From positions 1-10,697 of the forward strand of contig JAEWQC010000002.1 in the NCBI GenBank assembly GCA_023399355.1: DNA of 10,697 nt, written 5' to 3'. This stretch comes from Bacillota bacterium. Its GTDB lineage: Bacteria; Bacillota; Clostridia; Acetivibrionales; DTU013. Position 1 is the first letter of the stretch, and every line of letters begins with the position of its first letter. The position numbers and the translations under genes were made by a program. Positions 1 to 7,593 of this stretch are shown here, piece after piece. Below the pieces are notes generated by a model that searched no databases, was not told where the DNA came from, and saw nothing but the letters and a program-made list of their open reading frames with translations.

Positions 1-1640
1 TCCATAACTACAGCATCAGTCCCTCGGGCGAAAAATTCCCGCTACCTGAAAAAGAAGATTACGCCATTGAAATGCAGCGCCTCACCGCCCTCACCGGCGA
101 AGCAAGGGCCAGAGGCCAGGAAATAGTAGTTGTAATGGGTGCCGGATTCGTGGGTGCCGTGATGGCTGCTGTTGTGGCCGATACTAAAGATAAGAATGGC
201 AAATATTCAAAGTTCGTGATCGTCTGCCAGCGTCCAAGTACACGCAGCTACTGGAAGATTCCTTTGATCGATCGTGGCGAATCACCCATCAAAGCTGAAG
301 ACCCTGAAGTGGATGAACTGATCAGCCGCTGTGTAAAGCAGGAAAAGACCATGGTTGCTACCTACAACAGCGACTGTCTGGCACTGGCCGACTATGTGGT
401 GGTGGATGTACAGTGCGATTTCGTTAAACAGGACCTGGGCAACATGCGTACCGGCGATGCCGACATGGCAGCACTGGAAGCTACCATCCGAACCATCGGA
501 GAAAAAGTACAGCCGCACTGTCTCACGCTTATCGAAACAACCGTTGCTCCCGGCACTACCGAGTTCGTAGCATGGCCTATCATGAAAAAGGCTTTTGCTG
601 CACGCGGAATTCCCTCCGAACCATTGCTGGCACATAGCTTCGAACGGGTGATGCCCGGTAAGGATTACGTGGCAAGCATCCGCGACTTCTGGAGGGTTTG
701 CTCGGGCTGTAACGCCGAAGCACGCCAGCGCGTCGAAAAGTTCCTGCGTGAAGTCCTGAACACCGAAAAGTTCCCGCTAACAGTAATGGACCGTCCGATT
801 GAATCGGAAACCACCAAGATCATCGAAAACTCATATCGGGCCACCATACTCGCATTCCTCAACGAATGGAGCCTATTTGCCGAGCGCAACGGCGTTGACC
901 TGATAAAGGTAGTAAATGCCATTAAAATGCGACCTACACACAGCAACATGATATTCCCCGGACCGGGAGTAGGTGGTTATTGCCTGCCCAAGGACGGAGG
1001 ACTGGGCTACTGGGCATACCGGCATATACTGGGTTTTGAGGACGGCGACGACCTCTTTAAGATCACCCCCACAGCCATCGATACCAACGACACCCGTTCG
1101 CTTCATGTGGCTGAGCTGGTGCGCGATGCATTAAGAAACATGGGACGGTACATTGCAGGATCGGACGTGGTGTTATGCGGCGCCAGTTACCGTCAGGATG
1201 TTGGCGACACACGCTATAGCGGAAGTGAAATGGTTGTACGCAAGCTTACGCAGATGGGTGCCGAAGTGCGGGTTCACGACCCGTATGTGGAACACTGGTA
1301 CGAATTTGAGTCGCAAGACACCTATCCCGCACCGGGGCAATCATGGGCACGCTTCTTCAGGAATCAGGAAGGCCTCAAAGACCTCAAAGTAGAAAAAGAC
1401 CTTCCGGCGATGCTCAAAGGCGCCGAAGCCCTCATACTGGCAGTCCCCCACAAAGACTATTTGTCATTGAATCCACAGGACATAGTTAAATGGGCCGGAA
1501 AACCACTGGCAATCATCGACTGTTTCGGTATCCTTTCGGACGATCACATCCGTGAATATTTCAGGCTCGGATGTGAGGTAAAAGCGTTGGGGAGAGGGCA
1601 TGTGCAGAGGTTGAAGAAGGAAAGTAAACCAAAACATTAA
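1..1640 (+). CDS. Nucleotide-sugar (UDP-sugar) 6-dehydrogenase, 5'-partial
   Basis: Oxidises C6 of a UDP-sugar to the uronic acid with two NAD+, in the cytoplasm. The reading frame is open from base 3, with 23 codons before the first Met at 72, so the gene very probably starts outside the window. Counting from Met72, the Rossmann motif GAGFVG is at 23-28 and is preceded by an extension not found in standard UDP-glucose dehydrogenases, where this motif sits at the extreme N-terminus. The family lysine and asparagine (K249, N253 in ETTKIIEN) and the catalytic cysteine C304 in GGYCLPKD are present, followed by the C-terminal UDP-binding domain ending at 1640. The family assignment is firm. The substrate is uncertain: UDP-glucose is favoured because a UDP-glucuronate 4-epimerase gene follows 11 bases downstream, but UDP-ManNAc (WecC activity) is possible given the wecB-like gene at 7594. 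G+C (about 52% in a sampled line) is much higher than in the next eight genes. Confidence 0.9.
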   Translation, partial: HNYSISPSGEKFPLPEKEDYAIEMQRLTALTGEARARGQEIVVVMGAGFVGAVMAAVVADTKDKNGKYSKFVIVCQRPSTRSYWKIPLIDRGESPIKAEDPEVDELISRCVKQEKTMVATYNSDCLALADYVVVDVQCDFVKQDLGNMRTGDADMAALEATIRTIGEKVQPHCLTLIETTVAPGTTEFVAWPIMKKAFAARGIPSEPLLAHSFERVMPGKDYVASIRDFWRVCSGCNAEARQRVEKFLREVLNTEKFPLTVMDRPIESETTKIIENSYRATILAFLNEWSLFAERNGVDLIKVVNAIKMRPTHSNMIFPGPGVGGYCLPKDGGLGYWAYRHILGFEDGDDLFKITPTAIDTNDTRSLHVAELVRDALRNMGRYIAGSDVVLCGASYRQDVGDTRYSGSEMVVRKLTQMGAEVRVHDPYVEHWYEFESQDTYPAPGQSWARFFRNQEGLKDLKVEKDLPAMLKGAEALILAVPHKDYLSLNPQDIVKWAGKPLAIIDCFGILSDDHIREYFRLGCEVKALGRGHVQRLKKESKPKH

Positions 1641-1651
1641 ATCATTTCTGA

Positions 1652-2671
1652 ATGAAGATATTAGTTACCGGAACTGCTGGTTTTATTGGATTTCATCTTG
1701 CTAATGCATTGGCTAATGAAGGACATGATATTGTTGGACTCGATAATATCAATGACTATTATGATGTCAGACTTAAGTATGCGCGATTAGTTGAGGCCGG
1801 AATAGCAGAAAATGAAATTGAGTATAATGGTTTTGCAATTAGTAAAAAGTATCCGAATTATAGGTTCATTAAGTTAAATCTTGAAGACAATGATAACATT
1901 CAAAGGATCTTCACTGAGGAACAATTTGAAGTAGTTTGCAATCTGGCTGCACAGGCAGGTGTGCGATATTCAATTGAAAATCCATACTCATACATTCAAA
2001 GTAACATTGTTGGGTTTCTCAATATTCTTGAAGCTTGCAGACATAATCAGATTCAGCATTTGATTTATGCAAGCAGTAGCAGTGTTTATGGAAATAGTGA
2101 TAAAGTCCCATTTTCTGAGGAAGATGTTGTTAGTAAACCAGTAAGTTTATATGCAGCAACTAAGATTTCTAATGAGTTGATGGCATACACATATTCACAT
2201 CTTTATCAACTCAAGACTACCGGATTAAGATTTTTTACAGTTTATGGTCCATGGGGGAGACCAGATATGGCTCCTTCCATTTTTGCTGATAAAATCAGCA
2301 GTTCGAAACCGATTAATGTTTTTAATTATGGAAACCTTAAAAGAGATTTTACATATATTAAAGATATTATTCAGGGGATTTTAGGTATCATTCACAAAGA
2401 GGAACACTTACCATACGAAATATTTAATATAGGGAACTCGCAATCTATTGATTTAATGACTTTTATAGAGGCTATATCTAAATGCTTCAGTAAGGATCCT
2501 ATTATTAATTTCAAAGAAATGCAACCGGGGGATGTTTATCAAACTTATGCTGATACTAACAAACTCACGAATGCGGTTAACTATCATTGTTCTACAAGTC
2601 TAGTTGATGGTTTATCAGAATTTTCCGAATGGTATAAACAATATTTTTTAAATAAAATTTGCAATAATTAA
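1652..2671 (+). CDS. NAD-dependent epimerase, probable UDP-glucuronate 4-epimerase
   Basis: A 339-residue extended SDR, full length for the UDP-glucuronate 4-epimerase (CapI/GAE) group. It interconverts UDP-GlcA and UDP-GalA through a 4-keto intermediate with bound NAD. Visible motifs are the dinucleotide-binding GTAGFIG (7-13), the group-typical DNINDYYD following strand 2, the serine cluster S141-S144 before VYG, the catalytic pair Y167/K171 (YAATK), and VYGPWGRPDM ending at R203-M206, which strongly resembles the substrate loop of UDP-GlcA epimerases. RDFTYI follows further on. The ATG at 1652 has no Shine-Dalgarno sequence and lies 11 bases after the dehydrogenase stop, so the pair probably acts in sequence to supply a galacturonic acid donor. 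This is the first gene of the low-G+C block. A 4-epimerase for another UDP-uronic acid (WbpP/TviC-like) is a less likely alternative. Confidence 0.85.
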   Translation: MKILVTGTAGFIGFHLANALANEGHDIVGLDNINDYYDVRLKYARLVEAGIAENEIEYNGFAISKKYPNYRFIKLNLEDNDNIQRIFTEEQFEVVCNLAAQAGVRYSIENPYSYIQSNIVGFLNILEACRHNQIQHLIYASSSSVYGNSDKVPFSEEDVVSKPVSLYAATKISNELMAYTYSHLYQLKTTGLRFFTVYGPWGRPDMAPSIFADKISSSKPINVFNYGNLKRDFTYIKDIIQGILGIIHKEEHLPYEIFNIGNSQSIDLMTFIEAISKCFSKDPIINFKEMQPGDVYQTYADTNKLTNAVNYHCSTSLVDGLSEFSEWYKQYFLNKICNN

Positions 2672-4089
2672 TGACTCATACTACAAAGGATGTAGTTGTA
2701 AATGGATTCTTCTGGACTTTTGGTCTAAAGATACTATCTGCTGTCATTCAAATAGGAACTATTGCAATATTAAGTAGAATACTTATAGCCCAGCATTTTG
2801 GCACAATGGGCATATTAGTTATGATTGTGGGATTCTCGAAAATTATTAGTGAATTTGGCCTTGGAGCTGCATTAATTCAGAAATCTAATTTAATATCAAG
2901 GGACTATCAAACTGTCCTGGCTATATCTATTTTATTTGCTTTATTTTTTAGTCTGACATTTTTCTTTTTATCAAAGCAAATTGCTATATACTTTAATGAT
3001 AGCACCATAAATTTGCCATTAAAAGTCATTTGTTTGATTTTTATTATTGATTCCATAATTGTTGTACAAAATGCTATCGCACAAAAGAATCTAGATTTTA
3101 AATTTATTGCAATTACTGCCTTTATTAGTTATTTCATTGGGACTTCATTAATTACCATTCTTTTAGCATACTTAGACTACGGAATCTGGGCTTTAGTGAT
3201 CGGTTATATGTTCCAATCGGTTAGTACGCTCACATTCTACTTACTTAAGTATGGCTTACATTTGCCATATATCTATAAAGCCAGTGTTAAGAAACTATTC
3301 AATTATGGCTTTTTTTTTACTATTGGAAGGATTGCAAATTATTTCGCCAATAATGGAGATTATTTTATCATTGGCAAAGTATTAGGGGTACAATCACTTG
3401 GATACTATACCAGAGCTTATCAAATGATGTCCTCACCTGCTAATCTATTAGGAGGTACAATTCAGAAAATATTTTTCCCATTATTTGCTAAAATACAAAA
3501 TGAAAAGGAAAATATTATTAAGTATTATACTATTTCGAATATTTTATTAAGCTATTTGAGCTTGTTTGTATCAGTAATTGTGGCTTTTTACTCATCTCAA
3601 ATAGTACACATTCTTCTTGGGCCTGGTTGGGATTCTACGATCTTCCCATTAAGAATTCTTGCATTGAGTTTAGTTTTTAAGCTAGGTTACAAATCGACTA
3701 CGCCTATTATGAATGCTATGGGATTGGTAAAAATAAGATCGATGATTGAAGTTAGTTATCTATGTTTTATTCTTGCAGGAACTTTTTTAGGATCTTTCTG
3801 GGGAATTAATGGAGCTTCAATAGGTGTTTTAATAGCATTGGTACTTAATTTTGCGATTTCAAACTTTTATTGTTCTAAACATTTAGGATTAAACTTTAAT
3901 GCATTCATCACACCTTATGTGAAACCCTTAACTCTTGGAACACTATTGCTTATAGCACTCGTAATACTAAGTATTAATTGGACATTTTTTATACTCTACA
4001 TTATCTTAATGGGAGTGATTTTTTTATTTGCATTAAAAAATGGCCTTTTCAAAAATGAAATTTATTTAATTAGAATGTTGAAAAAATGA
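2671..4089 (+). CDS. Wzx-type lipid-linked oligosaccharide flippase
   Basis: A 472-residue, very hydrophobic protein of the MOP superfamily (polysaccharide synthase/WzxC-like). It is expected to move the undecaprenyl-diphosphate-linked repeat unit across the inner membrane. About 12-14 membrane segments can be drawn through the whole length. The N-terminus (VVNGFFWTFGLKI) and the motif EFGLGAALIQK at 61-71 are characteristic of the WzxC/AmsL branch. The start codon shares its A with the preceding TAA (TAATG), implying translational coupling. The end overlaps the next start by four bases (ATGA, 4086-4089). A run of nine T at 3310-3318 lies inside the coding sequence. The partner polymerase is encoded at 6357. 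The repeat-unit specificity cannot be read from sequence, so I give no symbol. Confidence 0.9.
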   Translation: MTHTTKDVVVNGFFWTFGLKILSAVIQIGTIAILSRILIAQHFGTMGILVMIVGFSKIISEFGLGAALIQKSNLISRDYQTVLAISILFALFFSLTFFFLSKQIAIYFNDSTINLPLKVICLIFIIDSIIVVQNAIAQKNLDFKFIAITAFISYFIGTSLITILLAYLDYGIWALVIGYMFQSVSTLTFYLLKYGLHLPYIYKASVKKLFNYGFFFTIGRIANYFANNGDYFIIGKVLGVQSLGYYTRAYQMMSSPANLLGGTIQKIFFPLFAKIQNEKENIIKYYTISNILLSYLSLFVSVIVAFYSSQIVHILLGPGWDSTIFPLRILALSLVFKLGYKSTTPIMNAMGLVKIRSMIEVSYLCFILAGTFLGSFWGINGASIGVLIALVLNFAISNFYCSKHLGLNFNAFITPYVKPLTLGTLLLIALVILSINWTFFILYIILMGVIFLFALKNGLFKNEIYLIRMLKK

Positions 4090-5153
4090 AAATTGCTTTA
4101 CATGGATCTTACTTTGGAAGGAATTTTGGAGATACATTAATTCTAAAACTAGTTTATGATTGGATAAAAGAATTAGATCCAGAGGGTACAATAACACTTC
4201 CTTATATAACTAGCGAATTAGAATTCAATGAGATTACTTCTCAAAATCAAAAATTTGATTTAAATAGAATCGACCCAAAAGATTTCGATGGATTAATATT
4301 TGGACCTGGTGGGTACTTTGGTGAGCCACCGTCTAATTTTATAAATATATTAAAATGGAGCATCAGGAATTACAACCGACATCTTGCATGGACTGAAAAA
4401 TTATTTCGCAATAATATTCCATATATAATAGTCGGTGTAGGCGTAGGTCCCTTATCAAATTATTTCTTAAGAAAAAAAGTTATACGTTTATTTCAGAATG
4501 CTTATTGCATATCTGTGAGAGACGAAATATCAAAGAAATATTTAATAGATTGGGGTGTTTCCTCAAGTAAAATAAGTATAAACTTTGATGTGGCATTATC
4601 CTTAAAACGAACTTATTCACGACAGTCAAATAAAAATAAAAAATTAGGAATACACCTTTCTGGTAGTTTTCTTAATCAATATAAAAAACTTGATGCAATC
4701 GTAAACTTTATCGAGAGAATTAAAAATAAGTACTTAATATCATTTATTGAAGATAATTATAATCAATTTAAAGAAGGAATAGGTAATCCATTATTAGAAG
4801 CATTTAAGAAACAGGGAATTGCATACAATATCATAAAATATCAATCTCCTAATCAAACAATAGATGATATTAGTGATATGGATTTAATTATTACGTCAAA
4901 GCTTCACATGGGGATTGTTGGTTATGCTTTGGGAGTGCCGGTAATTTCATTACCGAAACATTCTAAGACCTTCCGCTTTTATGAGCAGATTAATCGTCAG
5001 GCTTGTTGTATAAAAATCAATGATCTTCAGGAAAAGCACTTAGATCAAGCGTATAGTTTTTGCAATAATTCAGTTGTGGTTAATGAATTCCATAAAAGTT
5101 CAATTAATAACAAAGCAATTATTGCAGAATTCATTGATTCGCTGAAACCTTAA
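4086..5153 (+). CDS. Polysaccharide pyruvyl transferase family protein
   Basis: A 355-residue protein of the polysaccharide pyruvyl transferase family (PF04230 type), which transfers pyruvate from phosphoenolpyruvate to a sugar hydroxyl pair to form a ketal. Evidence includes the N-terminal GSYFGRNFGD with G15/D16, the glycine loop GPGG at 73-76, the central GVGVGP, the SVRDEISKKYL segment typical of the family, and the C-terminal SKLHMG (271-276, H274) followed by GVPVISL. No signal peptide or membrane segment is seen, so it is cytoplasmic, probably acting on the lipid-linked unit before flipping. It starts within the flippase stop (ATGA overlap). Forty-nine bases without a recognisable signal separate it from the next gene. 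The product would add negative charge to the glycan. Some members of this family have other roles, such as CsaB-like proteins acting on cell-wall polymers, but the context argues for modification of the repeat unit. Confidence 0.87.
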   Translation: MKIALHGSYFGRNFGDTLILKLVYDWIKELDPEGTITLPYITSELEFNEITSQNQKFDLNRIDPKDFDGLIFGPGGYFGEPPSNFINILKWSIRNYNRHLAWTEKLFRNNIPYIIVGVGVGPLSNYFLRKKVIRLFQNAYCISVRDEISKKYLIDWGVSSSKISINFDVALSLKRTYSRQSNKNKKLGIHLSGSFLNQYKKLDAIVNFIERIKNKYLISFIEDNYNQFKEGIGNPLLEAFKKQGIAYNIIKYQSPNQTIDDISDMDLIITSKLHMGIVGYALGVPVISLPKHSKTFRFYEQINRQACCIKINDLQEKHLDQAYSFCNNSVVVNEFHKSSINNKAIIAEFIDSLKP

Positions 5154-5202
5154 TAGTAAAGATTACTTGAAACACATATCACTTCCCTAATCGCATACTT
5201 TA

Positions 5203-6333
5203 ATGAGAATAGTTATAATAACTCAAGACTATCCTGATAAGAATCGTTCAGTCTTTACATTTGTAGAGCAACTAGTATTTCAATTTGCTAGTTTAGGTAA
5301 TGAATGTATTGTTATAGCTCCATTTAGTATCACAAATGCACTTATTCATAAATCTTCTATTCCAAAAAAGATATCAGAACATGGCTTGATTTCAATTTAT
5401 CGTCCCAAGTATATTTCTTTTTCAAATATAACAGTCGCGGGTTTTAATTTAAGTAGTCTGGCATTTAGACATGCAGTTAGATTTGCCCTGGCAAAAATTA
5501 ATGGCCATATTGATGTGATATATTGTCATTTTTGGAGTTCAGCTATAGCCGGTTACTCATTTGCCAAATCTAAAAAATTACCCTTAATAGTAGCCAATGG
5601 TGAAAGTAAAATTCCTCAACTCTTTAAAAATGATAGTAAGAAACATGACTTTGTTAATTACATTAGTGGAGTTGTGTCTGTGTCAACGAAAAATCGGGAA
5701 GAAAGTATAAAAAATGGATTAACAAATAAAGAGAAAACTGTTATATTCCCCAATTCCATCGATCTCAATAAATTCTATAAGAAAGATAAAGTAGAGTGTA
5801 GAAGAAGATTAGGAATACCACTTTTGGACTTTATCGTAATCTTTGTAGGATGGTTCAACCATCGGAAAGGAGCCAAAAGATTATCTGAGGCTTTATGCAG
5901 TTTAGATAATCCGGAAATTAAAGCTATATTTATTGGTGAGGGTAATGTTTTACCTGTTTATCCAAAAATTTTATTTTTAGGTAAAATTAATCATGATCTA
6001 ATGGTTGATTATTTAAATTGTGCTGATGTATTTGTTTTACCTACACTTAATGAAGGTTGCAGCAATGCTATAGTTGAAGCAATGGCTTGCGGACTGCCAA
6101 TAATATCCTCCAATCTTGATTTTAACCACGATATTCTCAATGAGGATAATTCATTATTGATTGATCCTCTAAATATATCTGAAATTGCTGAAGCAATAAT
6201 GAAAGTAAAAAATGATGCTTCTTTACGGACAAGAATGGGGGAGGCCTCACATGGCACCGCATTAAATTTAAGCATCTCTCAAAGAGCATCTAATATTTTG
6301 CATTTCATTAATACGCAAATAAAGCAATCCTGA
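5203..6333 (+). CDS. Glycosyltransferase, GT4-type (GT-B fold)
   Basis: A 376-residue retaining glycosyltransferase of the GT4/'group 1' family, expected to add one sugar of the repeat unit at the cytoplasmic membrane face. The N-terminal Rossmann half begins MRIVIITQDYPD and contains DVIYCHFWSSAIAGY. The C-terminal donor-binding half includes the VGWFNHRKGAKRL segment, FIGEG, and an intact E-x7-E motif (E284 to E292 in EGCSNAIVE) followed by AMACGLPII. The ATG at 5203 has no Shine-Dalgarno sequence. The only gap before it (5154-5202) shows neither a Bacteroidota-type TAnnTTTG box at a usable distance nor a terminator, so it is probably co-transcribed with the upstream genes. Donor and acceptor sugars cannot be predicted. 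Confidence 0.9.
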   Translation: MRIVIITQDYPDKNRSVFTFVEQLVFQFASLGNECIVIAPFSITNALIHKSSIPKKISEHGLISIYRPKYISFSNITVAGFNLSSLAFRHAVRFALAKINGHIDVIYCHFWSSAIAGYSFAKSKKLPLIVANGESKIPQLFKNDSKKHDFVNYISGVVSVSTKNREESIKNGLTNKEKTVIFPNSIDLNKFYKKDKVECRRRLGIPLLDFIVIFVGWFNHRKGAKRLSEALCSLDNPEIKAIFIGEGNVLPVYPKILFLGKINHDLMVDYLNCADVFVLPTLNEGCSNAIVEAMACGLPIISSNLDFNHDILNEDNSLLIDPLNISEIAEAIMKVKNDASLRTRMGEASHGTALNLSISQRASNILHFINTQIKQS

Positions 6334-6356
6334 TCTCTTTTCGCAAATAGAGTAAT

Positions 6357-7538
6357 ATGTTAAGTGTTAAACTCATAGAAAAATTCAACTGTTATTTGCT
6401 TATTGTTCTGAGTGTTTTCTATCATTCACAGAAAGTAATTTTTGGTGAAGGAAGTAACTTTGGACCAACTATGTTTCTATTAATGATGGCAATTTCTTTA
6501 TGGTATTTCTTTGTTGTACTAATTAAGAAATGGTTAAACAGAAGAATCGTAATAATCTGGCTTGGTTTTTTTATAATTAATACTATTAACTTTTTTTTAA
6601 CTGCTGATTATGAGCAAGATCTTGCAATTTTTAAAGGATTAATACTTAACTTTTTACCATTCTTTGCATTTTACTATTTTGCCAAAAAAGGAATTTTAAC
6701 TAAGAAAATGTTAATTTTTTTCTTTATCATGGCATTGCCATTACTGAGTTATCAATTTATAGTTTCCATCAGAACTACTCAAATTGTTAAAATGCGGGAC
6801 GATGTTGTAGATAATAGTATTTATATTCTAATTGGTTTGCTTCCCTTTGCATTCTTTTTTAATAAAAAATTCTTAACTCTATCATCGTTACTAATCATAT
6901 GGTTTTTTATGGTAGAGAGTAACAAGCGTGCAGCAATTTTATGTGGAAGTATCGCTATATTAATATTTATTTATCAAGTTATTTTTATTTCCAAGTATAA
7001 ATATAAAATTCAGGCATTTATATTTCCAATAATCTTCTTGTCTGTTATGTCTTATGCAACTTATAATATTTATTCTCAAAATGAATTTTTAAGTCAAAGA
7101 ATTGATTTAATGATAGATGGAGATGCGTCTGGAAGAGATTGGATAATTGGAAATCACTTTGATGCTTGGTATACATCAAATGATATCATGACATTAATAT
7201 TTGGGTTTGGTTATAATTCATCTTTCCAAATTACCGGAAACGTAGCACACAATGACTGGATTGATATGTTAGGAAGTTTTGGTATATTAGGTGTTACCTT
7301 ATATCTATTTTTATGGTATTATCTAATACGAGAATTATTTACAGGTAATTGGAATAAAAACAATAAAATCATGATGATTCTTTATTTAGCAATTTCTTTT
7401 ATTGCTTCAATGTTCTTCAGATGGTATAACAGTCCATTCCCGTTCATGAATTACATTATCCTGCCATATTTAATTTTAAATAAGGAAGAAGTTATACATA
7501 ATGTAATTGAAATTGGTAACAGAGTGATTAAAAAATAA
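6357..7538 (+). CDS. Wzy-type O-antigen/polysaccharide polymerase
   Basis: A 393-residue integral membrane protein with about 11 hydrophobic segments, in the O-antigen ligase/polymerase (Wzy/WaaL-like) class. It is expected to join repeat units on the periplasmic side of the inner membrane. The large hydrophilic loop between the later helices carries SGRDW (258-262), then FGFGYN, then AHNDWID (H298, N299, D300) leading into LGSFGILG. This arrangement is the usual signature of the family. ESNKRAAIL in the middle matches the conserved arginine segment after a transmembrane helix. It sits 23 bases after the preceding glycosyltransferase gene and is the most A/T-rich gene in the window, with a sampled line at 20% G+C. 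I prefer polymerase over ligase because it is encoded inside the cassette with a flippase. Sequence alone does not separate the two firmly. Confidence 0.85.
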   Translation: MLSVKLIEKFNCYLLIVLSVFYHSQKVIFGEGSNFGPTMFLLMMAISLWYFFVVLIKKWLNRRIVIIWLGFFIINTINFFLTADYEQDLAIFKGLILNFLPFFAFYYFAKKGILTKKMLIFFFIMALPLLSYQFIVSIRTTQIVKMRDDVVDNSIYILIGLLPFAFFFNKKFLTLSSLLIIWFFMVESNKRAAILCGSIAILIFIYQVIFISKYKYKIQAFIFPIIFLSVMSYATYNIYSQNEFLSQRIDLMIDGDASGRDWIIGNHFDAWYTSNDIMTLIFGFGYNSSFQITGNVAHNDWIDMLGSFGILGVTLYLFLWYYLIRELFTGNWNKNNKIMMILYLAISFIASMFFRWYNSPFPFMNYIILPYLILNKEEVIHNVIEIGNRVIKK

Positions 7539-7593
7539 TTTTATAGGATCTAATTTAAGATGATTCTTAGAATAGCAAACAAATATAATAAAT

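Noticed and set aside
282..635. Reverse-strand open frame of 117 codons within the dehydrogenase gene
   Set aside because: It is fully antisense to a gene with clear catalytic motifs and has no recognisable domain. The higher G+C of this gene makes such shadow frames common.
1641..1651. Recombination or attachment site at the left composition border
   Set aside because: Only 11 bases separate the genes, and no repeat shared with the right border near 10414 was seen.
5154..5202. Possible promoter in the gap before the glycosyltransferase gene
   Set aside because: A TACTTTA resembling a Bacteroidota -7 box lies directly against the ATG, too close to work. No matching upstream element at the right spacing was seen.
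7539..7593. Possible promoter or terminator in the 55-base gap before the wecB-like gene
   Set aside because: TAATTTAA only loosely resembles a -7 box. No stem-loop with a T run was found.
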